From: Campylorhamphus procurvoides
Taxonomy: Eukaryota; Chordata; Aves; Passeriformes; Dendrocolaptidae
NCBI GenBank assembly: GCA_013396655.1
Contig: WBMV01000122.1
Coordinates: 1,116,686-1,180,685 of the forward strand
Reading direction: 5' to 3'
DNA: 64,000 nt
The notes beneath the pieces were generated by a model. The model made no database searches and was not told where the DNA came from. It saw only the letters and a list, made by a program, of their open reading frames with translations. The position numbers and the translations under genes are program-made. Of the stretch, positions 12,841-52,403 are shown in pieces; the stretch's first letter is position 1, and each line of letters opens with the position of its first letter.

Positions 12841-14738
12841 TTCCGGCTTTATTTAACACAGAGACCACAAAATCTTGTCCTCGTAGCATTCAGTTACTGC
12901 TTTTTAATTTAGTTAGAGCATGGAGCTGTGCAAATCACAGTTCATAAACCCCACCCACACATCACCCGGGACTCTCCCCTTCAGGGGTCCCCTCACAAAC
13001 CTGTCTGGGAGGGGGAATGAAAGGGCAAATCCTATTAATAATCCTGAATCCACTGGACCCAGTTTAGTGAGACTCCTCCACTGACTCACAGCACAGGGAG
13101 TCCCCAGTGTTTCTAAAACACCACTATGTAGACTAAAACCACCCTCCCCTGCACACCTGTTGTCATGTGATGGCTGGTCCCATGTTATTTTACATAATAC
13201 TTTGAATTCATGGGTAGGGGGAGGAAATCAAAGTAACAGCAAAGACTAACACCCATTCCCCACCATTCAATGCTGAAGGGAGGAGGGGGGGAAAAGGAGC
13301 ACACTAGAAATCCAGTTAAACCATGATGTTTGTAAGACTTAAGAGCAGGACCTGATCCAGCTTTTGGTTCAGTTCTGCCAACCACACAAGCTACTGCAGC
13401 AGTGGCTTGCTTTCCTCTCCCACCGAGGGAGGAAGAGAAAACACCCCCCACCTACCTCCCAAGGACTCCAAGCCCTTTTTTCTCCCCCAAAGCAGGGACT
13501 GACCCTGAGGAAAGCTTCTGCTTGGAGAATCAGTTCAGGTGCTGCAGCAGCAGCTGCAAGAAGGACCTTCAAAGGGAGCAACTTGCACAATCTGCAGGAA
13601 AGGATGAGGTAATGGCAACTGAATCACTTGTTCTCCAGCTGCCACTCCAGGGAGGATGGGACATTCTCCAGCACTTGTCTGTTCATGATGAGTCCATCTT
13701 TTAAGTAACCTTGGGCAAGTGTCCCTTTGCCATTGTCCGTGCACAAGGTCTGAGCCACTCCAAACCTCTGGCTTTCAGACGAGCACCTTCTGCCACCCTT
13801 TCTGTCACCTCACCCCTCCTGTCAGCTCACATCCACAGGCCGAGAGCTCAAGCAGCTTCAGCACTCCAGGAATGTCCCCAGCCAGTGCCTAGTGCAGTTC
13901 TACACATTCAGGTTCAGATACCCTCACCTGGGTGAGAGTTTGGGGCAGGCAAAGTCACTGCAGGCCCCAAGTATGAAGATGCCCCAGTGGCTCATTTGTT
14001 GCCTGCCTGGTTCACCATCAGGAGAGGCAAGCAGAGCTCAGTCTTAGTGTTTCTAGGCAGGCTTTTGGAGGTATTCTGAGACAGAGAAGGAAGAAAACCA
14101 CAAAACCAAAACAAAAATTCATACATGCTTCCCCAGAGACAAGGTATTTCAGGAGAGCTGCCCAGTTCCTGGGGCTTTTTACTCCCTCCTTGATGCAGGT
14201 CAGAGGCCAAAATCTCAGTGGGTTGCTCTGGGAAACACATGCACAAACACACACACATAGGCTGTCCTGGTGGGGCATTTTGCTGGATGTCCAATTTCCC
14301 CAGCTTTCTGAGCAGGGCAGTCCGTGGGAGAAGCAGTTCCAGAAGTGCTGGTCCTTACCCAGGAGAGTCTCCTATAGCAATTCCCTCCCTGGCAGACAGG
14401 CCAGGGTGGCTTCACAGCTTGCCGCCAAGTTCTAAGGCACCACAGTAAAGAAGCCTGAAGAGGCCAGAGAAATGTTTCTCAAGCCATAAAAATAGTGTTG
14501 AGCAGCTTTCCTAGGTGCAGTTGGCAGGAAACAGCCCTTTTTGCTTCTGAAACACGCCAGGAATCCACAGTGAATCAGGATGTCCAAGAGGAGGGGCACT
14601 GGGTGGGGAGAGAGAGGCAATGCAGCAAACGCACAGCGTGGTGCCCCATTAATGCCCTGGAAGTGGCTGGAGTGCATCTCCCTCCCTGCCACTCAGCCCA
14701 GCTCCAGTGGAAATGATGCAGGCAGCAGGACCAGTGGG
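12841..14738 (-). other. LIMK2: LIMK2 3' UTR with candidate poly(A) signal
   Basis: Sequence downstream of the LIMK2 stop has no coding similarity. An AATAAA hexamer on the minus strand (TTTATT at 12,848-12,853) would end a UTR of about 1.9 kb. The plus strand here is CCTCCC-rich around 13.4-13.5 kb, giving spurious open frames. Its extent is inferred. Confidence 0.55.
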
Positions 14739-43622
<28,884 letters not shown>

Positions 43623-43669
43623 GCCCCTCCCCGCGGTTTGGGGTCCCGGACCCCCCATACCTGCNGGTG

Positions 43670-45878
43670 CGGGGCAGGGGTACATACAAAAGCACACCAG
43701 GGAAAGGCGGAACCAAGCGGTAACACTTTGAGACTATTTCATCCTGGAATTGCCCGAAAACGAGAGCTCTCAGTCCTGTTTCTGCAGCCTCCTCTAAATC
43801 CATTATATCTCTCACCCACAGATGGAAAAAAACCCCAGTCCGTTAAAATTCTGTATTTTAAAACATAAGTGTTAGTTAAATATGTTTCAATACCTCTTGG
43901 AGTCACTTCTCTGTCCTCCCCAGGGCTGCCCTGCTGCCCCCGGACAGGCTCTGCCCTCAGCACTGGTTCCTCCGCAGGAAGAGAAGGAATCCGTCCCTGC
44001 CCCTCAGCAGGTGGTATTCCCGAGCAGGACAGGAGCCGAAGGAAGCTGCGACTGTAGGACGGGCAAACAAAGAGCCTTTCTCCTGGAAAGGGCCCCACCA
44101 CACGTTATGCACTTGGGAAGAAGCCCGTGCAGAGGTTCGGCTTCCCAAAAGTGCTGCACGACAAAAGCTGAAGCACCACTTCAACTACAAACAGCTGAGC
44201 AAGGTATTGTGCCAGATTATCACCGAGTCAGGTAGAAACGTGACCACACGTGGCAAAACACTGCAGAAGCTTTGCAACATTCTACTTGCCAGATGGAATT
44301 CTGGAGGTAGGCAAGTTAAAACTTCGGTCATCCTCTGTCTTGACACTAAAAGTGAACAGTTTATAATCACACAAATAAGCTTCTACAACAATTAAGGTGT
44401 CCTGCCCAGGAACCTCTTCCAGACACTAGAAAAACCCCAAGCTATTGAAACAAAGTTCCTATTTGCTGATTTGTTTTGTCAGTTTTCTGTCTATTGCCAG
44501 AGAAGTCACAATATTCATCTTGCAGGAAATCAATATGACTATTAGAGACCTGAATCAAAACAATCTAAAAACAGTAACAGAAAGAAAAAAAAAAAGGAAT
44601 TGTCTAGTCAGAGAAATATGAAAACTGTTCATCTTGCTAGGGAATCTCTCGTATCAGCTGTCCTGAAGGAATCTACACAAATACATCAGGAGTACTCTTT
44701 AAAGCAGGATTCCAGAACGGCTACAGAGTGCTCACCTTCTGAAATATCCCCTCAGCACAATAATGCTTGTGGTCTCCTCCAGCACTTCAAATTAAATCTT
44801 TGGTAGATACTGCAGAGACTCTTGTGCTGTGGCCGTTCTGCTGTGGCTCGGAGAAGTTGTGTGCACCTGCAGAGAGAAGGTCTTCCAAAGGTTCCCTACT
44901 GTGCTTGTGCTGGCAAAGGCAGGAGCTCGTTTTTCCTCCTGTGCAATTGTACAGTATGACAGGTTTAACCTCAAAACTCACGTAAAGATGCCTTTTGTTC
45001 CTCTCCCCAAACAAGCTGATCTCAGAGCTGTAATAGGATTTTATTTGGAGTACATGACCTTGCGTAGAAAGTCTCAAAGCCTTGGGAAGGATAACAGTGA
45101 CGAGGTTGTGAGGGGATTATCCACGAGTGCAGCCAGGGAAGACAACGCTGCTGGTCAGTGAGGAACTGGGCTGGGTGAGGCAGCCCCACCTGGCTCCACA
45201 GCCACAGAAGCTTCCAGAACGTGGCCCCAGCATGTTCAGGCTTTAAAAAATTGCAGCATAAATTTGTATCCCTTCTTCCAGCAGCCGTCAGAACCGCGTC
45301 AGGAAGGGTTTCCATCACGCCGGGAAACAGCAGCAGGAAAAGACACCAGAGCCCACACCTGGTTCCATTTGCACCACGTGCTGTGCCCAAAGAGTGTCAG
45401 CAGTGCTGCAGATGATTTCCTGGAGAAGGCTGGATGTTGATGGAGACATTAAATAACACCTGCAGCTCTGGCAGATCCATCGTGGGTGCAAAGCATGAGA
45501 TACTGGTCACACTGGAGAAGTTTCCTGACCTGCCCAGTCTGCCTGGGGGCACCTGTCTGTCCCACAGACCTGATGTCACTGATTGGCACAGGATTTCAAA
45601 GCAGCACTCCCTTTGGGAGCACAGCTCAGTGCTGTGGTTTGTGGCAGGAACCTGTTGTACAAGATATCTGAGCTGAAATATGCTTTTTAACCAATGTTTA
45701 ATTTCCAACTCTGGTGCAAAATGCGAGATTCCTCATTGTGCTGTGGTACCACCAATTCCTGAGGCCCATAGGTAGCTACGGAACCAGACACCAAGAGGTT
45801 TAAAATGGGATGGGGATGCAGTTTGTAACTGTTTCAGTGGCCTTGTTGGTCATGAATATATAGAATAATGGAAAAGAT
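43670..45878 (-). other. RNF185 3' UTR and RNF185-LIMK2 intergenic region
   Basis: After the RNF185 stop the minus strand is non-coding. An AATAAA hexamer (TTTATT at 45,040-45,045 on plus) would give a 3' UTR of about 0.84 kb. The remaining roughly 1.4 kb up to the LIMK2 CpG island would hold the LIMK2a promoter. No repeat was recognised. Confidence 0.5.
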
Positions 45879-45976
45879 TTATGCAATCAGCAGCCAGAAC
45901 ATTATCACCAGTGCCACAAACAGGAAGAGGCGGGAAAGGAACTGCTCATCCACGTATTGAGGAGTCCCTGGAACAG
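45879..45976 (-). CDS. RNF185: RNF185 last coding exon (membrane anchor)
   Basis: 98 nt after acceptor TTTTCCAG, coding [20 protein letters not shown] then [11 protein letters not shown] and TAA. Apparently identical to the human C-terminus as I recall it. Confidence 0.97.
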
Positions 45977-48900
45977 CTGGAAAACAGGAAGTGAAAAAAA
46001 CAAAACAAAAAACAGTTCAGCTCCTTCCTCTTCTGCAGGATATTCTGAACGCAGTAGACAGTGCTGGGCTAAGTTCCCTGCTCACATCCCAAGGAACTTC
46101 ACTCCTGAGCTGCCTCTGTTCCTCCCCCCAAGGTGAAACCTCTCTGAACAAGGAAATGGTAAAACCATCAGAGCTGCCTGTGTAGCCTGGGCCAAGAGAG
46201 CTAATGAGAAGCACGTGAGCTCTAAAGCTCACGCTGTGCCTCTCTGGAACTGCTGTATCGAATCCACCAAGGAAAAGCAGATAAAGGAGTTGTTTAAATT
46301 ACAGCTGTTACAACAGCACATATTTTTGTACCCCCAGCTCAGTCACCCCACTCTCCCACACATTTTTAGGGGACACTGAACTAGGGTTAATAGGGAAGGT
46401 AACTGGACCCAAGGGCAGCACAGGACTGTGGCAACACAGCTGTGACATGAAGAGTGAGTTTGTTCCTCATAATTCCCGTGCCATATGACATGGTGGAAGG
46501 TTTGCCAGGCACAACCAATCACAGAGGAAGTCCAGAAAATCCTGGGCAGTAGGTTTGCTTGTTCAAAACACACAGACTCAGCTTGTCTCCAGTGCAGATG
46601 GGGAAGAGGTTTTCTAGGGATGACTTAGTTTTTAGAGAGCAAGGTCACCACTTGGAGTAACCCAACTGGTTTTTGCTAATTAAAAATAATATCACTGGCA
46701 AGTTACTTCTTGTGGAATATGGATGACTGTCTCAGAGACAAATTTCTGAAAAAGGAACAATCTTTACATTTGTTATTTTGTGGTACAGAGCACATTTAAA
46801 TTTTGCCTTCTCATCTTTCAGGAAATGGCCCTTTCCTGCTGTTTTCAAAATCTGGGTCTCCTTCATACACCCCTAATGACTCCTTTTTATTATTAGAAAC
46901 TCCAGTTCAATTTGTCTCATTTTTCAGAGGGAGTCTGCTAGAGTACCAGAGGAGACACCTGAATTAAAAGGGAGAAATCTTTAGTGCCACTGTCCCTCTC
47001 CAGTGCCACTGTTCTCCCAGGAGGGCCCTCAGTAAATTATATGGAACTGACAAACTTGCTTCTTATGTGAACCCATGTACAAAATGTGCCAGCCATCAAC
47101 CACGTTCTGTGCTGGGTGTCTGCCCTCATTTTGTGTTTCCATTTCCAGCACTGGTTACTGTTGAGAATATTGTGTCATTTAGCAGGTTATTTGGTTCAGA
47201 GTTACAAGAGAGGCTGTAAACCATCTGTTTGTGGCAGGGCCCCGGGAGGAATGGGATCCCTGGTACCTGGAGGAGGTCGCCCGTCGTTTATGTTGAAGGC
47301 TGTGGCAAATATACCAAAGGGAAACGCCCCGATTCCAAACGACATCTGGAAGCCACCATCACCAAACCCGAAGCCCTGGAATCCCTGCAGAGAACAAAGC
47401 AACAGAGGACAAAACAGGTACCAATCATTTAAGGCCTATTTCAGAATACTGTGTACAAGTGCAGACACTGGCTCTCCTACACCTGAAGGAAGGCCATGCT
47501 GTCTGGCAGCTTTCAGTCTGACACACTGTTGTAAATGTAATCTCCTTAGTTCTCTTGGCTTTAGAATGGTTCACACAGCAGTAAACTTTACAGAGCAACC
47601 CAAAACTTTGAGAAAATGACAACTAGGAACCACGGTTCTTGCCTGAAGGCCACAACTTAACAAAAGTGTTTCTGTAGCTTTTCTCTATTTAAATTAGTAG
47701 ATATCAGCCAATGTATCAAAATGAATATTACCAACTCTATTTAGAATGTTTTAATAATGTAATGTGTGGTAATAGCTATTAGCCATATCATTGTAAGAAA
47801 GGCATTTAAAAAACCATAATCTACATTGACTTTCATGATACACGTGCATCATTCAAACACTCAGTGAAGTGATAAACTGCCAGCATTATAAAGAATAGTA
47901 CCAAAAAAAAATTTACCAGGGGGATTCTAATTAAGGTGTCAGATAAAGTCACCTGGGGCTGGAATGAAAGACATAAAGAAAGGAGATAAAAAGGAAGAGT
48001 TACAATGCAACATTGACCTCATAAAATCCAGACTAAAACACCACATTAAGTCAAAAGACAAGTCTTCTGAATGGAGCTGAATCCTGCTGTGCAGAAGCAC
48101 CATGCTGCTGGAGAACCAGCTGTGTGTGGGTCTAGGTAGTTGTGTCATGTTTTAAAACTCAGAGAGCCCACAGGTCTGTAATATCTGTGCTCTCAGAACT
48201 GAAACAGTGAGACCTGAAAGACCCTCTAGTCTGGTCTGGCACCTCCCGACAGTGGAAGACAAAGATGATTTCAGTCACATAATAAAAGCCAAACATTTCT
48301 GAGTTGAGCCTTGATTTGAGCAGTTGGTCTTTTGACTATGACTCTTCTCAAGCACTTTGCCATTAACTATGAGGGACAGCAAAGCTCTCTGTGTGGCAGG
48401 TACAGGGCCTGTAGGGAGCAGGAGGGCAGCAGCAGCACCAGATTCCTCTGACTTCCAGCAGCACCAGTTAAAAGGTTCTAACAAGGTGCAGGAGCCGATT
48501 TAACAAGGCAGCAACTGCCTTGTGAAAGAGACCAGCTGAGCTCCCAGCACATTCAGTACAGAAATGTGCCTTAATCACACCCAGCAGAGTTGTTTCAACA
48601 AAGCCTGAGGCAGATAAATCCTCTCTGAGGACCCCGGGCTGTGTTACAGGGAAATGTGCCACTGTTTCATCAGGCCCTGCTCCCTGCTGAAGAACACTGG
48701 GCCTGTCCTACTGCCTTCTCCCACGTCAGCTCAGTCTGTGCCAGCTGCTGCTTACATTCACTCCATGTAATCCCTCAACAAAGCCACAGATCCCTCTTCA
48801 AATTAACATGTATCCAACAGGTGTCTACTTTCTTTTGCTTGTAATGCCATGGTACAGTAACATCCCACAGAAATTATAAAAGCAGCTGTCAGAACCTAAG

Positions 48901-51900
48901 TCATACGTGAATTATGTATTTCCATGATAGGTATATTTTGATGGAAATACACTTCCACAGAGGATTTTAAAAGCAAAGTGTTCCCAGTATTTACATGGAG
49001 AATGATCAAGTATGAAGAGCATTTCCAGTGATACCACACCAGGCCATTTTCATGAAACACAATCCAAGTTATTCCTTTCTTTGGGATGCTAAAGGGTACT
49101 GCAGGAATGGAGTTTTCTGCCACATCACAGCTATCAATGGTTCATGAACAACCAGCTGGGGATGGGCAAGATGTGTAAGCTGCAGGATTCTCACACAGGA
49201 TCTTAAAAACATATTAAGTCCTCCAGGATGAATAAATACCACCATCAATTAAAACAATTTATCAGGTTGAGCTTGTTTCCTCACTTACCCCTCTGTTCTC
49301 TGGTTCAGGTCTCTGTCCTTGGGGTCGTGGTGGAGTTTTCTCTCTGCAGGAAGTTGTGAAATTAGCTCAAGTGCAAGGACACACGACAGCAGTGTCTGAA
49401 ACAGCCTGGCTAATCAGGCAGAACAACCACAGAGCTCAGTCCCAGGGGGCACCCTGAGCAGAGCTGGAGCAGTGTGAGAGACAGCCCACCACCCAGCTCC
49501 TGCATCTTCAGTAGCACATCCCTGAACCCATGCTGCACTTCTCAATAACAAAAGTCCCACTGCAGAGGCTAAAAACTCAGGACATAAACATCTTATATGA
49601 GCTTCTCCAGCCACGAAACTATCACTGCAACCTGCCACTTGTAACTGATCATTAACACCCAATCCAAATTAAAATGAATTGCCAGTTGAATGTGAAATTA
49701 TGTGTGGAAACACAGATCCTGGAAAAAACAGAAGTATCTGGCAGAAATGTCAGTCCTAGCTGTCTTTTGACAAAGTATTTCCAATTGTGAATCCAGACCC
49801 TTAACAGTTTAATCCTGAGACCAAAAACCGAAGTTTTATCTTTAACTTTGAAACAAACCCAGCTGTATTCAGGTTCCTTACCTGGGGTCCTGCTGCCCAG
49901 TGCTCCCTCTCCCATACAGAGGAATAACTTTATCTCGACTGATTCCCGCTTTGCATACAGGACACACTTGTCTGTTTGGCCTGGTCTCTAGCCACTAAGA
50001 GAAAGGACATGATAAGAAAACTAGTAAAAGACCATAAAACAACAATATGCAAACCTCATTTGCAGCCAGGCAGAGAGACTTTAGCAATTTCTCAGAAAGC
50101 CCCAGAGCAAACCATTTCAATAGGTGCCAAGTACTCTCCCAAGTGCAGTTGGCACTTTGGCTGTTACTCTGGTATGACCCACTTGCTGGTATCTACACAT
50201 TCAGATCTGCACTGGAGTAAAACATGGAGAAATAAACAGTGCCAAGAGTGCTGAATCACCCCAGGGCTAGTGTAGATCCCCTCCTCTCATCCACACAAAG
50301 AATGATGGTACCACAACATAAACCAGTACAAATGCAGAGAGAGGTACATTGGGCACTTAAACCTGCCAACTAAACCCCTGTGAGCTCCCGCAGTGATTCT
50401 ACCAACGCTGGAAATACCCAGGTGGCACAGAGTTAAGTGCTGCTGAAAGAGCAGATTGCAAGGTGTTGCACATGGAGTTGCATTAGCAGGCTGTGATTGC
50501 CCTGGAGAGAAAAGCAGGTTTGAAGAGAAGGGGATACTCCAGAGAACCAAAGGCTTTATTGAGCAACAGGAGCTGATGAAAGACAAAGCAAAAGGAAACC
50601 TGTCTTACCTGGTGTAAACAAGGCCAACTGTGAGCATTCCCAGGACAATTTGATCGCAGGGCAGAAAAAGGGGGAAAAGAGAGTTAGTTACTGACAACTC
50701 CATCCGACAAGTGTACAGTGTACACAGACAGCACAGCTCGGCCACAACAGCCCCCTGGAATCCAGCTGGGCCAGTTCTGTAACCTCCCATTAAAGTCATT
50801 TTGGAAAGCACAGCCCAAGACTGATCTCCACTGGTTTTTTCAGGTTACGCAACTGAGGTTGCAAACATGCTCTCTGCAAATCTCCTTCAACTCCTGGGCC
50901 TCTTCCACACCAAAAGCCCACACTGAGCCTGCACTCGTCTTAGGATCCACTGCACAGATTTGCTCTTCTGATACCAAGAAAAGACACCCCTGAGCCAAGA
51001 TGTAAAGGAGCCAGATGTCAGTAATGAGAGTTCAGGATCTTTAAAAACTGAGCTGAAACCTCAGCCACATTCACAGAACCATGAAATAACTCAGGTTGGG
51101 TGGTACCTCAGGTACCCTCTAGTCCAACTTGATGCTCAGAGGAGGATCAGCTATTGAGATCAGACCCAGTTGCTCAGGGCAGAAAAATTCCCATTATAGA
51201 GATTAAATTAATGTGGCAAATTAAAAAAAGATCAAAGAAAACAAGGAGGCTACAGGACAACTGCAAACAGCCACCTGCTCTCAAAAAGGTCTTGACAACA
51301 GTATTCAGAAAAGACACATGCTATTTTTAAGGTTCCATTCTTCCAGATCCCTTTATGCAATAATTCAGTCTAATTTTATCTTAACAAGCCACCAGCCAGT
51401 GATTTTCCATCTCCTCAAATAAAAATGTGGATTTTCAGATCTTACATACATTTACACAGAAAAGAAATGTTCTTTTAGGCCTCTTTTTATTAAAGATTTA
51501 GCCTACTGTGTAAAATAAACCCCAAAATCCCCACACTTGGCCACGTCAGTGCTTAATAACTTCTAACATTCAAGACAGAGTACATTCAAACCAAGATACC
51601 CAAATGAGAAATGCTGTCTGTGTATTATATCTGGGCTATACATCATTTCCACATCACATCCAAGAACTGAAAAGTTCCTGTTACAACTGCAATACCATGG
51701 GAAAAGAGAAATGCCCCACAGGGAAAAGCTTTTTGCCTATTTTTTTATGGTTTCAAAGGAAAAGAGGACATGCTTGGAGGCAAAATTACAATTCAGCCTC
51801 CATAATCCAGATTCAAAGGCAGGTTTAGGTATGCACGGGTTAGAAAGGTCTAAAAGGATATCTGTGCTTGGCCAGAAGCACAAACAAAGTAACACACATA

Positions 51901-52403
51901 ACCAAGCAGTAGCAATGAGCACTGAACTCTCTGTGTGGGGCTGCTTGTTTGCTTTCACACCACAAGCACAGAATACTCTGAGATGGGAGGGGCCCACAAG
52001 GACCATCGAGTCCCACTCTTACGTGGCCAGAAGTACAGGAGGTTTAAGGTGCAAGAAACCACTTCTGGGACAGGAGCAAAGAAAAACAGCTGAGGAGCAA
52101 ACCCAAGCTTCTCCTGAACCAAACCCATGGTCTTTGCTCATTTTATACAGCACATTCTATTTGACACCTGGCATTTTAATAAAAGGCACAGGATTTTAGG
52201 GGATCTTCTTACCAGAAGAGGTGCCCACACAGGCTGATCACTGCATCCTTGGCAGTGTCCAGGCAGATGTTGCATTCGAAGGTGTTGTCCTGATTAGTGT
52301 TGTCCCCAGGGCCGTTACTGCTGCTGCTGCCACTGGTCCCTCCAGTGCTGGAGCTCTTTGTTGATGCAGAAGTCGTGGGTCCTTTGCTTGCCATCCTCAA
52401 CAA
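45879..52403 (-). CDS. RNF185: RNF185 (RING finger E3 ubiquitin ligase of the ER), all coding exons
   Basis: Membrane-anchored E3 ubiquitin ligase acting in ER-associated degradation. Six coding segments join in phase to 194 aa; human is 192. A Ser/Thr/Gly-rich N-terminus leads to a C3HC4 RING with ligands C41, C44, C56, H58, C61, C64, C78 and C81. A linker ([32 protein letters not shown]) follows, then a Gly/Phe-rich hydrophobic segment ([16 protein letters not shown]) and a C-terminal anchor ([16 protein letters not shown]). RING residues C61 and C64 come from a 19-nt microexon. The start is the ATG at 52,394, nine bases inside its exon; the 5' UTR is spliced from the CpG island near 56.8-57.2 kb. 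LIMK2 lies downstream in tandem and CUSTOS is head-to-head upstream. Confidence 0.97.
45977..47266 (-). other. RNF185: RNF185 last intron
   Basis: Non-coding, with nothing recognised. An A-rich stretch lies near 45,995-46,015. Confidence 0.7.
47267..47384 (-). CDS. RNF185: RNF185 Gly/Phe-rich exon
   Basis: 118 nt (acceptor CTCTGCAG, donor CCAG|GTACCA) coding [20 protein letters not shown] then [19 protein letters not shown]. It contains the first hydrophobic membrane segment. Confidence 0.97.
47385..49288 (-). other. RNF185: RNF185 intron
   Basis: Non-coding. AT-rich at 47.7-47.9 kb. A segment near 48,190-48,250 weakly recalls CR1 wording but is too diverged to call. Confidence 0.65.
49289..49343 (-). 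CDS. RNF185: RNF185 proline-rich linker exon
   Basis: 55 nt coding [18 protein letters not shown], flanked by CTCTGCAG and GGG|GTAAGT. Phase agrees on both sides. Confidence 0.96.
49882..49994 (-). CDS. RNF185: RNF185 RING second half
   Basis: 113 nt coding [20 protein letters not shown] then [17 protein letters not shown], with the last zinc ligands C78 and C81. Acceptor CTCTTAG, donor CCCAG|GTAAGG. Confidence 0.97.
49995..50608 (-). other. RNF185: RNF185 intron between microexon and RING second-half exon
   Basis: About 0.6 kb of non-coding sequence; nothing recognised. Confidence 0.7.
50609..50627 (-). CDS. RNF185: RNF185 19-nt microexon
   Basis: TTGGCCTTGTTTACACCAG, flanked by ACAG and GTAAGA on the minus strand. 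Its first base completes the Cys codon begun upstream and the rest reads WPCLHQ, giving CWPCLHQ as in the human protein. It supplies RING ligands C61 and C64; skipping it would shift the frame. Too short for ordinary ORF searches. Confidence 0.95.
51070..51190 (-). mobile_element. CR1 LINE 3' fragment
   Basis: In an RNF185 intron. The plus strand reads the complement of a CR1 3' end: CACAGAACCATGAAATAACT, GGTTGGGTGGTACCTCAGGT, CTAGTCCAACTTGATGCTCA, then a segment ending in GTTGCTCAGGGC. It is diverged, about 120 bp, inserted in minus orientation. Confidence 0.8.
51968..52030 (-). mobile_element. Short CR1 LINE 3' fragment
   Basis: About 60 bp matching the inverted CR1 3' end (GGGAGGGGCCCACAAGGACC, ATCGAGTCCCACTCTT), some 180 bp from RNF185 coding exon 1 within the adjoining intron. 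Recognised from the typical GGAAGGGACCCACAAGGATC-like segment of avian CR1. Confidence 0.7.
52213..52403 (-). CDS. RNF185: RNF185 first coding exon
   Basis: Exon after acceptor GGGTAG, with nine bases of 5' UTR, then the ATG at 52,394-52,392. It codes a Ser/Thr/Gly-rich N-terminus, then [20 protein letters not shown] and CGHLF. The donor CTG|GTAAGA leaves two bases of a Cys codon. The N-terminus has extra Ser residues compared with human. Confidence 0.96.

Larger units (their letters stand above)
50628..52212 (-). other. RNF185: RNF185 intron between first coding exon and microexon
   Basis: About 1.6 kb. Holds the two CR1 fragments listed separately; nothing else recognised. Confidence 0.75.

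Noticed and set aside
48190..48250. Possible CR1 remnant
   Set aside because: Only a short weak resemblance (GACCCTCTAGTCTGG), with no terminal repeat; not supportable by eye.
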